Assembly: GCA_046297695.1 (NCBI GenBank)
Contig: JBKBHF010000010.1
Span: forward strand, 1 to 64,000
Length of the DNA stretch: 64,000 nt
Direction of reading: 5' to 3'
Origin: Permianibacter sp046297695
Lineage (GTDB): Bacteria; Pseudomonadota; Gammaproteobacteria; Enterobacterales; Permianibacteraceae
Part shown: positions 8,138 through 17,403 of the stretch, piece after piece
How the letters are laid out: every line of letters begins with the position of its first letter
Position numbering within the stretch: position 1 is the stretch's first letter
The notes under the pieces: generated by a model
The model's database searches: none
Told to the model about the DNA's origin: nothing
What the model saw: only the letters and a program-made list of their open reading frames with translations
Translations under genes and position numbers: made by a program

Positions 8138-10828
8138 TCATGACAGTTCGGTCGCAAAGGCCGGATGCGATTGCCGCAGCAAGCCACTGGCCTGATCGGC
8201 CGGCATGGGCGCGCCGAACAGATAACCCTGACCGAACTCGACGCCCAATTCGCGCAGCAACTTCAGTTGGGCGCTGGTTTCAATGCCTTCTGCCACCAAT
8301 GTCAGTCCGAGATTCCTCGCCAGGGTGCGGACGCCGCTGAGCAGTTGCAGGCTTTTCTCGCTGCTGGCGATTTGCTGCAGGAATGTGCGGTCGATCTTGA
8401 TGGTATCAAGCGGGAACTGGTGCAGGTAGTTCAGCGACGAATAGCCGGTGCCGAAATCATCCAGCAGAATCTGGATCTCCATCGCTTGCAGCTGCTGCAG
8501 GAAGCGTTGCGCCATATCGAAATGCTGAATCAGCAGGCTTTCCGTGATCTCCAGTTTCAGCGCCTGCGGCGGCAAGGCGCTCGCCGCCAAGATGTTTTCG
8601 ATCTGTGCCAGGAAATCGCGCTGGGTCAGCTGCCGGCCGGACAGGTTGACGCTGACGGCAAGATGCGGATGGCCTTGCTCACGCCAGCGGTGCACCTGCG
8701 CGGTGGCATCGCGCAGCACCCGCATGCCGAGCTCATTGATGAGGCCGGTCTCCTCGGCGAGCGGAATGAATGTCGCGGGTGAGATCAGGCCGAGATGCGG
8801 GTGCTGCCAGCGCGCCAGCGCCTCGAAGCTGGCAATTTGCTGGCTGCGCAAATCATAGATGGGTTGGTAGTAAACAATGAGCTCGCCGTTATCGACGGCG
8901 TTGCGCAGATCGTTTTCCAGCTTCAGTCGGTTCAGGGCATTCTGGTGCAGGCTTTGATCAAAGAAGCAGTAGCGTGCCTTGCCTTGCGCCTTGGCTTCGT
9001 ACATCGCGGCGTCAGCATCCCGGATGATGGCATCGGCATCCTTGTAGCCCAGCAGGCTGGTGGTAATGCCGATGCTGGTCGTGGTGTAGATGTTTTGGCC
9101 ATTCAGCACATACACCGCCGAGACATTGGTCAGAATGCGCCGGGCGATATGCTCGATATCGGCGGTCTTGTCGATGTCGTCGAGCAGCACACAGAACTCG
9201 TCGCCACCGAGCCGGGCCACGGTGTCGCCGGTGCGCACGCTTTGCTGCAGGCGTTTCGCGACTTCACACAGCAGCAAATCGCCCTGCAAGTGACCGAGGC
9301 TGTCGTTGATGACCTTGAACCGATCGAGGTCGAGAAACAGCAGGGCGTAGCGCAAGGATTTGCGCCGCTGATTGCGCTGGATGGTATTGCTGAGCCGTTC
9401 GCGCAGCAGCGCCCGATTCGGTAGCCCGGTCAGGACATCATGATGGGCATCGTGCGCCAGTTGTTCGTTGATCAACCGGCGCTGTTCCAGCAATTGTTCC
9501 AGTTCCTCGTTGGCATTGGCGAGCGCGCTGGTGCGTTCGGCGATGCGCTGTTCCAGTTCATCGTTGACGGTTTTCAGTTCGAGGTGCGCGCGGCGCAGGG
9601 AGTCGGCGTCCTGCCGGCGTTGCAGCGCCGTGGCCACGTGTGATGCCACGAATTCCAGCAACGCGGCATCCTCGACCGAAAACCGGCCATTCGGTTCGTG
9701 GCTCTGGATGACAATGGCGCCGGCCGCTTTGCCATTCATGTGCAGCGGCACGCCGAGCCAGGCCGATGGCGCCGTTTCGCCAGCGTAGGGGTTGCCTTGT
9801 CGTTGCAGCAAATCCTCGTGATTGAGCAGCAACGTCAGTCCGGTGCGCAGCACCTCGGCCGTGAACAGCGGCGAGCTCGCCAACTCGGCGCGTGGCAGGC
9901 TGATCGTGCCGGGGTTTTTCAAGTATTTGTCAACCAGATAGGGCAGGCTCAACTCGCCTTTGTCTTCGTCATACAAGGCAATGAAGAAATCGCGGGCATC
10001 GATCAGCCGATTGACGATGGCGTGCACCGAGGCATAGAACTCATCCAGCGCTGTCGCCGTCTGGCTTTGCTCGGCAATGTCGTAGCAGGCTTCGCGCACC
10101 TGCTCACTGCGTTCGCGCTCGGCGATCTGCAGTTGCAGGGCATCGAGGGTTTCTTTCAGCTGATGGGTACGGGCCTCGACTTTGGCTTCCAGCTCGCGGT
10201 GTGCTTCTGCCAGTTTTTCATCGGCCTGCTTGCGCTCCACTGCCGTGGCGATGTGGCGCGAGATATACATCAGCAATTTGCGATCGCTTTGCCGGAACCG
10301 GCGATTACGATCATAGCTTTGCACCACCCTTGCGCCGAGCGTGCGGTTGCCGGCGATCAGCGGGCAACCGAGCCATTCGACGCAATCGGCGCCGGCGTGG
10401 CCGATTTCGCCGGACTGGTGCAGCGCCTCAATCTGCTCTTCGTCGACAAACACCGGCTTGCCGGTGCGCAGCACATAGCCGGTCAGCGTCCCCTTCAGTT
10501 GCGAGGTCGGGATGTTCTGCAAGGCATCGAGCGACAGATCGTCAACGGTGTCGACGAAATAGGCCATCGAGAAGCTTTCGGCATTGGCATCGTACAGCGC
10601 GATGAAGAAGTTCTCGGCGTACATCAGCTCGCGCATGACCTGGTGCAGGGCATGAAAAAACGCCGCCATCGGAATGTCGGCGGCTGTGATGTCGGCAATG
10701 CGATAGAGTGCGGCTTGCAGTTGCGCCGAATAGCGGCGCCGGTTGGCGACCCGCTCCAACCGCATGATGCGATCACGGGCTGTGGCGAGCTCACGGCGTA
10801 ATCGCTCCAGTTCGGACAGCTCGGTCAT
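8138..10828 (-). CDS. GAF-GAF-GGDEF-EAL cyclic-di-GMP signalling protein
   Basis: This 896-residue cytoplasmic protein has no membrane segment. An N-terminal coiled coil is followed by GAF domain 1 (about 30-195), a coiled-coil linker, GAF domain 2 (about 250-410), a second coiled coil, a GGDEF domain with intact GGDEF at 541-545, and an EAL domain with intact EAL at 669-671 and a DDFGTGYSSLNYL loop. Both enzymatic motifs look complete, so it may make or degrade c-di-GMP depending on ligands bound by the GAF domains. The two GAF modules resemble each other (FFIALYD in both), suggesting internal duplication. A GTG start 51 nt upstream (10879) is possible. It is convergent with tilS, with a 55-bp gap. 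Confidence 0.93.
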   Translation of the reverse strand: MTELSELERLRRELATARDRIMRLERVANRRRYSAQLQAALYRIADITAADIPMAAFFHALHQVMRELMYAENFFIALYDANAESFSMAYFVDTVDDLSLDALQNIPTSQLKGTLTGYVLRTGKPVFVDEEQIEALHQSGEIGHAGADCVEWLGCPLIAGNRTLGARVVQSYDRNRRFRQSDRKLLMYISRHIATAVERKQADEKLAEAHRELEAKVEARTHQLKETLDALQLQIAERERSEQVREACYDIAEQSQTATALDEFYASVHAIVNRLIDARDFFIALYDEDKGELSLPYLVDKYLKNPGTISLPRAELASSPLFTAEVLRTGLTLLLNHEDLLQRQGNPYAGETAPSAWLGVPLHMNGKAAGAIVIQSHEPNGRFSVEDAALLEFVASHVATALQRRQDADSLRRAHLELKTVNDELEQRIAERTSALANANEELEQLLEQRRLINEQLAHDAHHDVLTGLPNRALLRERLSNTIQRNQRRKSLRYALLFLDLDRFKVINDSLGHLQGDLLLCEVAKRLQQSVRTGDTVARLGGDEFCVLLDDIDKTADIEHIARRILTNVSAVYVLNGQNIYTTTSIGITTSLLGYKDADAIIRDADAAMYEAKAQGKARYCFFDQSLHQNALNRLKLENDLRNAVDNGELIVYYQPIYDLRSQQIASFEALARWQHPHLGLISPATFIPLAEETGLINELGMRVLRDATAQVHRWREQGHPHLAVSVNLSGRQLTQRDFLAQIENILAASALPPQALKLEITESLLIQHFDMAQRFLQQLQAMEIQILLDDFGTGYSSLNYLHQFPLDTIKIDRTFLQQIASSEKSLQLLSGVRTLARNLGLTLVAEGIETSAQLKLLRELGVEFGQGYLFGAPMPADQASGLLRQSHPAFATELS

Positions 10829-10912
10829 GGCAAGGCGTAACACTGAAGGGGACAGAGCAAGTGTAGTCGGTCCCGGCACGCTGGTACGGGCCGGGGCGGA
10901 CCGCTGGTCGGC

Positions 10913-12085
10913 TTAAGCGGCCGCTGGCTGGAAGAACCGCAGGATGTCGTCGCGCTGACGCATGCCGTCTTCGTAGCCGAGCGCGATCAGCTCCTTGGTA
11001 TAGCCAGACTCGAACAGCAGGTAGGACAGGATGGTCGAGCCTGACCGGCCGCTGATGCCGATCCGGCGGAAGAAGAAGCGGGCGGTGCGCGGCAGTTCGC
11101 GGGCGAATTGCCCGGACAGCTCGGACAGATCGCGGCTGGGGGCGATCACCAGGGTTTCGACCGGCTGCAGATTGATGCCGTTGGCCGCGCGCACCTCTGG
11201 CGGGATCTTCGACAGCGTGTTGTTGATGCGCTGCAGGCGCTCCATGTCGCTGTCGAGCGAATCGATGAACACACTGTCGAGTACATGACCGGCGATTTCG
11301 GCCAGCGTCGGGTAGTTGCGGGCGACCACGCGGCCGCTGCGGTTTTCGGTGCGGACCGGGTCAACGCCGACGATCATCACCTTGCGGGCGCCGAGATGCA
11401 GCGCCGGGCTGATCGGCGCGAGGAAGCGCACCGAGCCGTCACCAAAGTACTCGCGGTTGATTTTGACCGCCGGAAACACCAACGGAATCGCACTCGAGGC
11501 CATCAGGTGTTGCAACTGGATGCGGGTGCGGGCACCGGCCCGGCGGTAGCGGCGCCAGGTGTCGATTTCCGGATGGCCTTCAAAGAAGCTGACCGATTCA
11601 CCGGAGTTGTAGCCGGAGCAGGTGACCGAAACGGCATACAGATCGCCGGCGTTGATCGCCGGCGCGATGTCGTTGAACGGCACCACTTTGCTGAGCATCT
11701 GCCGCAGCGGTGTGTTGTCGAGCAGGCTCAGCGCCGGCACGGTGCGCTGGCGGCCGCGTAGCACGGCGCCGAGCCAGCGCAGCGAATTGGCGCTCATGCC
11801 CATGAAGTCGGCGCGGTAGATATGGCCGGCGTGAAAATTGGCCCAGACGTGTTCGAGCCGGCGCATGCCGATGCGAAAACGTGAGGCATAACAGGCCAGT
11901 ACGCAGGCATTGATGGCGCCGGCCGAGGTGCCGCAGATGATCGGAAACGGAATGGTCTTCTGATCCGGCAGCAGCTCACAGACGGCTTTCAGCACGCCGA
12001 CCTGGTAGGCCGCACGGGCACCACCGCCGGAGAGCACCAGCGCTGTTCGGGAGTTTGTCATTGTTGTTGTAATCGGTGTTGTCAT
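10913..12085 (-). CDS. Patatin-like phospholipase
   Basis: This 390-residue patatin-family lipid acyl hydrolase has the oxyanion-hole glycine run LVLSGGGARAAYQVG, the nucleophile elbow GTSAG (Ser54) and the catalytic-dyad Asp in DGS (Asp216), all intact. No signal peptide is visible, so it should act on the cytoplasmic side or be exported by other means. A second in-frame ATG at 12061 would remove a low-complexity Thr-rich stretch and is an equally plausible start. The substrate cannot be deduced. The gene stands alone between the c-di-GMP protein and the transglycosylase gene on the same strand. Confidence 0.9.
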   Translation of the reverse strand: MTTPITTTMTNSRTALVLSGGGARAAYQVGVLKAVCELLPDQKTIPFPIICGTSAGAINACVLACYASRFRIGMRRLEHVWANFHAGHIYRADFMGMSANSLRWLGAVLRGRQRTVPALSLLDNTPLRQMLSKVVPFNDIAPAINAGDLYAVSVTCSGYNSGESVSFFEGHPEIDTWRRYRRAGARTRIQLQHLMASSAIPLVFPAVKINREYFGDGSVRFLAPISPALHLGARKVMIVGVDPVRTENRSGRVVARNYPTLAEIAGHVLDSVFIDSLDSDMERLQRINNTLSKIPPEVRAANGINLQPVETLVIAPSRDLSELSGQFARELPRTARFFFRRIGISGRSGSTILSYLLFESGYTKELIALGYEDGMRQRDDILRFFQPAAA

Positions 12086-12153
12086 CGCATCCAGCGTGTT
12101 GCAAGTGTAGCTGGAGTTGTCGTGACAAGAGATCGGAGCGCGCGGCGCGAACG

Positions 12154-12915
12154 TCAGTGTTGCCGGGCGCCAGCTGCCGAGGCGGCGGTGGTGGTGGCGA
12201 GTGGCGCCGCGACGTTTTGTCCGCTTGCCGTCATCACGGTGCGCCGGTCCTGCATGACGAACCAGTGGTTGTAGAACGCGTTCATCACCAGGCTCGGGTA
12301 CCAGCCCTGGCCATAGGAGCCGTTGTAGCGGGCCAGTGCCGGCGCCAGCCGTTCTTTCTCGCGCGCCAGGTAGATTTTCAGGATGGCACAGCCGTAACGC
12401 AGGTTGGTGTCGACATCGAACAGGTTGTCGGTCGGCTCGCCGATTTCCTCACGCCAGAACGGCATCACCTGCATCAGACCGCGGGCGCCGGCCTTGGACA
12501 CGGCGAAGCGATCAAAGCGGCTTTCGACATCGATGACCGCCAGCACCAGCTGGGGGTTGAGACCGAACTCGGTGGCAATGGCATGCACGCGGCGCAGCAC
12601 ATGCAGGCGTTCCGCCGCCGGAATTTTTGGTGCCCGTTTTTCCAGCCGGCCGGCCATGTCGACCAGCCAGACCTGGGCTTCGTACTTGTCGGCGAAGTCG
12701 TGCTTTTCGTGCATCGCCTTCTTGATCAGCGCGCGCACTTCATCGCTCGGCCGCTCCTGTTGCGCCGCCTCTACCGGTGCGGTCAGTACCGGTACCGCCA
12801 ACAGCAGCGCAGCCGCCAGCACGCTGCGGCAGATGCGCTGCCACAGCGACAACGGCCGGTGCTTACCCGGCCAGAGCGGTTTTGAGCTGGGCGACAACGC
12901 CATCGAGGGCGACAT
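12154..12915 (-). CDS. Lytic transglycosylase, SLT domain
   Basis: This is a predicted periplasmic muramidase-type enzyme that cleaves peptidoglycan glycan strands to anhydro-muropeptides. A signal segment (SVLAAALLLAVPVL, ending PVEA) is followed by an SLT/Slt70 C-terminal fold with the catalytic Glu131 in DVESRF, then GARGLMQVMP and ARYNGSYGQGWYP. The gene overlaps the end of proS, so translation is probably coupled. Candidate starts are GTG 12933, ATG 12915 and ATG 12903. I chose 12915 because a purine-rich GAGAAAGAG lies just upstream. The Ala/Thr-rich C-terminal 25 residues are unstructured. Confidence 0.9.
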   Translation of the reverse strand: MSPSMALSPSSKPLWPGKHRPLSLWQRICRSVLAAALLLAVPVLTAPVEAAQQERPSDEVRALIKKAMHEKHDFADKYEAQVWLVDMAGRLEKRAPKIPAAERLHVLRRVHAIATEFGLNPQLVLAVIDVESRFDRFAVSKAGARGLMQVMPFWREEIGEPTDNLFDVDTNLRYGCAILKIYLAREKERLAPALARYNGSYGQGWYPSLVMNAFYNHWFVMQDRRTVMTASGQNVAAPLATTTAASAAGARQH

Positions 12916-14590
12916 GCTGGGGCTCTTTCTCACGACGGGACTTCAGTTCGACCTTGCCTTCGGCCAGGCCGCGCTCACCGATGACGATGCGGTACGGGAT
13001 GCCGAGCAGGTCAGCGTCGGCAAACATCACGCCGGCGCGTTCGTTTCGGTCGTCAAACACGACATCGATGCCGGCATTCTGCAGCTCGCCATAGAGCTTT
13101 TCCGCGGCAGCGCGCACGGTTTCGGAACGGCCGATGTTCATCGGACACAGCACGACCGTCCACGGCGCGATGGCGGCCGGCCAGACAATGCCGTGCTCGT
13201 CATGGTGCTGCTCGATGGCGGCGGCGACGATGCGCGACACGCCAATGCCGTAGCAGCCCATCGGCATGATGACTTGCTTGCCGTGTTCATCGAGCACGGC
13301 GGCTTTCATCGCGGCGGAATAGCGGGTGCCGAGCGCGAAGATGTGGCCGACTTCGATGCCACGCTTGATGGTAAGCCGGCCTTTGCCATCCGGCGCCACA
13401 TCGCCTTCGACCACGTTGCGGAAATCGCCGACACTGTGGATGAGCGCGTCGCGCTCCCAGTTGGTGCCGGTGTAGTGGTAATCGCTGTCGTTGGCGCCGC
13501 TGATGAAATCGGCAAGCACGGCGGCGTCGCGATCGACCAATACCGGAATCGTCAGACCGGACGGACCAATCGAACCCGGCTCGCAACCCAGTTTCTCTTT
13601 GATCAGTGCATCCGGCGCCAGCTCGACATCGGCGCCGAGCAGCGGATGCTTGGCGCATTTGATGAGGTTCAGTTCGTGATCGCCGCGCAGGCAGACCGCG
13701 ACCAGATGGCGGCCTGCGCCTTCGCCGGTGGCAGCGCCTAACAACACCATTGTCTTCACGGTCTGCTTGGCATCCACTTTGAAGAACGCCGCGACCTCGC
13801 TGATCGATTTGACGTTAGGCGTATGCACCCGGGTCAGCGCTTGCGTCGCGGCTGGACGGGGCTGCGTCGGCGCGGCGGCAGTGGCGAGCTCGACGTTGGC
13901 GGCGTAATCGCTGGCGGAAGAGAACGCAATCGCGTCTTCGCCGCTCGATGCCAGTACATGGAATTCATGCGAGGCATTGCCGCCGATCGCACCGGTGTCG
14001 GCCTGCACGGCGCGGAAATCCAGGCCCAGCCGGCGGAAAATCGCCGAGTAGGTCTGGTACATCAGTTGGTAGGTTTGCATCAACGATTCTTCGTTGATGT
14101 GGAAGGAGTAGGCGTCCTTCATCAGGAATTCGCGTGCGCGCATCACGCCAAAGCGCGGCCGCACTTCGTCGCGGAATTTGCTCTGGATCTGATACAGATT
14201 CAGCGGCAACTGCTTGTAGCTGCGCACCTCGTTGCGGACCAGCTCGGTGATCACCTCTTCATGGGTCGGACCGAGCAGGAAGTCGCCGTCCTTGCGGTCC
14301 TTGATGCGCAGCAGCTCCGGGCCGAACTTGGCCCAGCGACCCGACTCCACCCACAGCTCGGCCGGCTGCACCATCGGCATCAGCACCTCGATGGCGCCCG
14401 ACTTGTTCATTTCCTCGCGGACAATCGCCTCGACCTTGCGCAGCACCCGCAGGCCCGTTGGCAGCCAGTTGTAGAGACCGGCGGCCAGTTTGCGGATCAG
14501 GCCGGCGCGCAGCATCAGCTGATGGCTGACGAGCTCGGCATCGTTCGGGGTCTCACGCAGGGTGCAAAGCGGGTACTGGGACAGGCGCAT
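12863..14590 (-). CDS. proS: Prolyl-tRNA synthetase
   Basis: This class II synthetase charges tRNA-Pro in the cytoplasm. At 575 residues it matches the bacterial type with an inserted YbaK-like editing domain between class II motifs 2 and 3 (GGNASHEFHVLASSGED opens the insertion). The N-terminus MRLSQYPLCTLRETPNDAE is typical, and motif 3 appears as CYGIGVSRIVAAAIEQHHDE. The anticodon-binding domain closes the protein. The transglycosylase gene overlaps its 3' end. Upstream lies a kilobase of repeats. Confidence 0.97.
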   Translation of the reverse strand: MRLSQYPLCTLRETPNDAELVSHQLMLRAGLIRKLAAGLYNWLPTGLRVLRKVEAIVREEMNKSGAIEVLMPMVQPAELWVESGRWAKFGPELLRIKDRKDGDFLLGPTHEEVITELVRNEVRSYKQLPLNLYQIQSKFRDEVRPRFGVMRAREFLMKDAYSFHINEESLMQTYQLMYQTYSAIFRRLGLDFRAVQADTGAIGGNASHEFHVLASSGEDAIAFSSASDYAANVELATAAAPTQPRPAATQALTRVHTPNVKSISEVAAFFKVDAKQTVKTMVLLGAATGEGAGRHLVAVCLRGDHELNLIKCAKHPLLGADVELAPDALIKEKLGCEPGSIGPSGLTIPVLVDRDAAVLADFISGANDSDYHYTGTNWERDALIHSVGDFRNVVEGDVAPDGKGRLTIKRGIEVGHIFALGTRYSAAMKAAVLDEHGKQVIMPMGCYGIGVSRIVAAAIEQHHDEHGIVWPAAIAPWTVVLCPMNIGRSETVRAAAEKLYGELQNAGIDVVFDDRNERAGVMFADADLLGIPYRIVIGERGLAEGKVELKSRREKEPQHVALDGVVAQLKTALAG

Positions 14591-14754
14591 GGTGGGTTTA
14601 TCGGTCCGTGGTCGTTATGGCCCGGCCGGCGGTGGCCAGGGGCTTCATTAGAGAATAGCCGGCGATTCTAGCAAGGCGGGGCGGGGATTTGTTTGTTCCG
14701 CAGCCGGCGGAGGTGCGGCTTTGATTGCTCCGGCACGGAGCGGGCGGATGGTTT

Positions 14755-15005
14755 GCCGGGTTTCGCCCCGGCGGGCGACTTACTTTTCTTGCTCGTGCAA
14801 GAAAAGTAAGCAAAAGAACACGCCCCACGCGCCAGAATCGTTCTGTTGCGTCGGCTGACACCGCCCGTCGCTTCGGCGTTAGCGGCTACGGGCACGTGCT
14901 GATGCGGCGTCCTGCGTTATCAGCACTCCGCCGGCTATCCCTGCCGGCGTACCCGGCCGCCAACGCCGAATCGCCGGCTGGCGCGAATGGGGACCCCGGG
15001 TTGTA
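14755..15005 (+). repeat. Structured repeat module A, copy 1
   Basis: This copy is about 250 bp and is clearly homologous to 43268-43520. It contains two strong hairpins: arms CTTACTTTTCTTG and CAAGAAAAGTAAG (14779-14791, 14798-14810), and arms GTGCTGAT and ATCAGCAC (14896-14903, 14919-14926). Both stems differ in sequence from copy 2 yet keep full pairing. A shared core (ACACGCCCC and CCGGCTATCCCTGCCGGCG) is conserved. There is no supported ORF. It lies in the gene-free stretch 14591-15658. Confidence 0.85.
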
Positions 15006-15039
15006 GCTGAGTCAGTGGCTTCGGCATTTCTGCTGTTGC

Positions 15040-15122
15040 TCGTCATCCCCGCGAAGGCGGGGATCCAGTGTCGTTCCGCATTTCAAAGTCGCTGGGTTCC
15101 TGCCTGCGCGGGAACGACGCCG
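15040..15122. repeat. Inverted repeat of the intergenic GTCATCCCCGCG type
   Basis: The element begins GTCATCCCCGCG and ends CGCGGGAACGAC, with inner complementary stretches (GAAGGCGGGGATCC, and TCCTGCCTGCGC). Sequences of this form are widespread intergenic repeats in proteobacteria. It fills most of the gap between modules A and B in copy 1 and has no counterpart between A and B in copy 2. Confidence 0.6.
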
Positions 15123-15164
15123 TTTGTGTTTCTTGTCTTTTCTTCTATACGCGAAGCGTGCCTT

Positions 15165-15485
15165 TGCCTTCTTGCCGTCTGACGAGCCGAGCAGCGGAAT
15201 GCAGTTCAGGCAAATAGCCCGTAGCAAAGCGAAGGGGCGAAGCCAAGGATGGCGAGCCTTTTCTGCGGGGCAGGAGCCCCGTCAGAAAAGCCCTGAACGG
15301 AATGAGCAGCGCAGGGTACCGCGCGTTGTTCGCGCGGCGAGGAATACAGGCCATGTTCTTTGCCTACTTTCGTGCGCCAAGACAAATCTGCCGGGAGCAG
15401 ATTTGCGTGCAAGCCCCGAAGGGGTAAAGCGCAGGGATGCGCTTTACTAAGTAGGTCGCCCGCCGGGGCGAGTCCCGGCAAAGGT
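15165..15485 (+). repeat. Structured repeat module B, copy 1
   Basis: This copy is homologous to 44150-44395. Shared blocks include GACGAGCCGAGCAGCGGAATG, GCGAAGGGGCGA and GGAATGAGCAGCGCAGGG. A stem built from CTTTTCTG and CAGAAAAG corresponds to a longer, different stem in copy 2. In the last hairpin (TACTTTC...AAGTAG) this copy carries an extra 75 bp or so. The extra part forms hairpins of its own: CAAATCTGC with GCAGATTTG, and GTAAAGCGCA with TGCGCTTTAC. No ORF is supported. Confidence 0.8.
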
Positions 15486-15658
15486 TGGTGTCGAACTGCC
15501 CTGGTCGGCCATGCAAATCCCCAAAATCCCAAGCTTGAACACTTTTCATCCATCAACGCCCCCTTTAAAATCCGCCGCCCCGACCCTACCTAGCCGGTCG
15601 GGCGCCGTTGACGGCCTGTCTTTGCGGGTCCCGTTGTTGCTGAGCGAGAGGTTCTGCC

Positions 15659-15946
15659 ATGCCGATTTATGAGTACCGCTGCACCAGCTGCGGCCACGAA
15701 CTGGAAAAACTGCAGAAACTGTCCGATCCGGAATTGATCGATTGCCCGTCCTGCGCCAAGCCGGATCTGCAGAAGCTGATCTCGGCCGCCGGTTTCCAGC
15801 TGAAGGGCAACGGCTGGTACGTCACCGACTTCAAAGGCGGCAGCAAGAAGTCGGCCAGCAGTGATGCCGACAAGCCTGCCGCGGGCGGCTGCGGCGCGCC
15901 GGCCTGCGCCACCGCCTGTGCGGGCGGTAGCGACAGCGTCAACTGA
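15659..15946 (+). CDS. FmdB-family zinc-ribbon protein
   Basis: This 95-residue protein begins MPIYEYRCTSCGHELE and carries a CxxC pair at C8/C11 and a second at C29/C32, the zinc ribbon of the FmdB/CxxC_CXXC_SSSS family. These small proteins are widespread, and their role (regulatory or chaperone-like) is not settled. The C-terminus is Gly/Ala/Cys-rich (CGAPACATACAGG), giving further potential metal ligands. A purine-rich GAGAGG precedes the ATG by about 7 nt. A strong terminator follows immediately, so it is probably transcribed alone. Confidence 0.92.
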   Translation: MPIYEYRCTSCGHELEKLQKLSDPELIDCPSCAKPDLQKLISAAGFQLKGNGWYVTDFKGGSKKSASSDADKPAAGGCGAPACATACAGGSDSVN

Positions 15947-15963
15947 ACGCGCCTTTGGCGCAG

Positions 15964-15989
15964 AAAAAAGCGGCTACGGCCGCTTTTTT
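15964..15989. terminator. Bidirectional-type hairpin terminator
   Basis: Perfect arms AAAAAAGCGGC and GCCGCTTTTTT with a TACG loop lie 17 nt after the FmdB gene. The A and T runs at either end would allow termination on both strands, but only the plus strand has a gene ending here. Confidence 0.9.
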
Positions 15990-16097
15990 GTTGCCCGCCA
16001 TTTCACCTGCCACGTCAAACGGCCTGCGTGCGGATGTCGATGCTCGCGACCATCGTGTAAGTTAGCGCCATCTTCCTCAGTCAGCCGGGTCGTGGTC

Positions 16098-17156
16098 ATG
16101 CAGCGTCGCCAGTTCAACCAGCTTCTGTCCTTGTCGGGCCTTGCCGCCTGGAGCGGCATCAGCGCATCGGTGGCCATTGCGGCCGACAAGAAGGCGCCGA
16201 ACCGCGCCGGCGTCATCCGCAAACCGGCGGCGCTCAAAACCGGTGACCGCATTGGGCTGGTATTGCCGGCGTCGATGGCCTTCGAGCCGGCCGATCTGGA
16301 TCTGGCGCGCGCGCAAATCGAGGCGATGGGCTTCAGCGTGGTGTTTGGCAAACATGTGCGCAACAAGCACGGTTATTTCGCCGGCACCGATGCCGAGCGC
16401 GCCGCCGATATCAACGCCATGTTTGCCGATGAGCGCATCGACGGCATTTTCTGCTACGCCGGTGGCTGGGGTTCGCCGCGGCTGCTGCCACAACTGAAGT
16501 TCGATGTCATTGCCGCCAATCCGAAAGTGTTTCTCGGTTACAGCGACATCACCGCACTGCTCAATGCCATTTCCGATCGCACGGGTCTCATCACCTTTCA
16601 TGGCCCGGTCGCGGCGGCGCACATCCGGCCGTGGACGCATGAACGATTGCAGCAGGTGCTGATGTCGACAGCAGCCATCGGCGAACTCGGCACGCCGCCC
16701 AAACCGGATGATGAGCTGGTCAACCGCAGTTACCGCGTGCAAACCTTGCGCGGCGGCCGCGCCACTGGTCACTTGGTCGGCGGCAATTTGTCGCTGGTCG
16801 CGGCGCTGATGGGCACGCCGTGGCAAATCGACACCCGCGGCGCCATTCTGCTGCTCGAAGACATCGACGAAGCCCCCTACCGTGTCGACCGGATGCTGAC
16901 CCAACTTGCACTCGGCGGCGCGTTCGATGGCGTGGCGGGTGTCGTGTTCGGCTATTGCACCGAATGCGAAGCCCGCGGTCCGTCATTCAGCATCGGCGAA
17001 GTGCTGCGCGACCGGCTGCAAGGTTTGGCCGTGCCGGTGATGTCCGGTTTTGCGTTCGGTCATCTGAAAGAAACGCATACCTTGCCGATTGGCCTGAAAG
17101 CGGTGATGGATGCCGACAAGGGCACGATTGCGTTTGTGGAAAGTGCGGTGCGCTGA
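16098..17156 (+). CDS. S66-family LD-carboxypeptidase (LdcA/MccF-like), exported
   Basis: This 352-residue serine peptidase belongs to the family that trims the terminal D-Ala from murein tetrapeptides or detoxifies peptide-nucleotides. The nucleophile is Ser149 in LGYSDITALL. The acidic partner lies in LLLEDIDEAPYR, and the His in FGHLKETHTLP. The N-terminus MQRRQFNQLLSLSGLAAWSG carries a twin-arginine-like motif and a hydrophobic core, so a periplasmic protein is likely. Cytoplasmic LdcA of E. coli lacks such a signal, so this one may work on the wall directly. The frame stays open far upstream, but the conserved signal sequence fixes the start. Confidence 0.9.
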   Translation: MQRRQFNQLLSLSGLAAWSGISASVAIAADKKAPNRAGVIRKPAALKTGDRIGLVLPASMAFEPADLDLARAQIEAMGFSVVFGKHVRNKHGYFAGTDAERAADINAMFADERIDGIFCYAGGWGSPRLLPQLKFDVIAANPKVFLGYSDITALLNAISDRTGLITFHGPVAAAHIRPWTHERLQQVLMSTAAIGELGTPPKPDDELVNRSYRVQTLRGGRATGHLVGGNLSLVAALMGTPWQIDTRGAILLLEDIDEAPYRVDRMLTQLALGGAFDGVAGVVFGYCTECEARGPSFSIGEVLRDRLQGLAVPVMSGFAFGHLKETHTLPIGLKAVMDADKGTIAFVESAVR

Positions 17157-17230
17157 GGCGCGATGTTGCTTGCCAAGAAACTGGCCGCGGTTGGTATTGG
17201 TCTTGAGTCGAAGGTGTTTTGGTCCAAGCT

Positions 17231-17349
17231 CACCCTCTCTCCAATCTCACCCTCTCCCCAAACCCTCTCCCGTCAAGGGAAAGGGGCCAGAACATCCCTC
17301 GCATTGGGGACTCCCTCCCCCTTGATGGGGGAGGGCCGGGGAGAGGGTG
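17231..17349. repeat. Nested inverted repeat of CCCTCTCC type
   Basis: Outer arms CACCCTCTC (from 17231) and GAGAGGGTG (to 17349) enclose an inner perfect hairpin, CCCTCCCCC and GGGGGAGGG (17313-17321, 17327-17335). Related C-rich hairpins occur near 20211, 36996 and 43183. It sits between convergent genes and may also help terminate transcription. Confidence 0.7.
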
Positions 17350-17403
17350 AACGTCGAGCACAAAGTGATGCTGCGGACTCTGATTTGCTGTTGAAACCGT
17401 CAA

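Noticed and set aside
15124..15593. Short open frames in the repeat-rich gap between proS and the FmdB gene
   Set aside because: They lie wholly within repeat modules, change reading frame between copies, and have no ribosome site or known motif.
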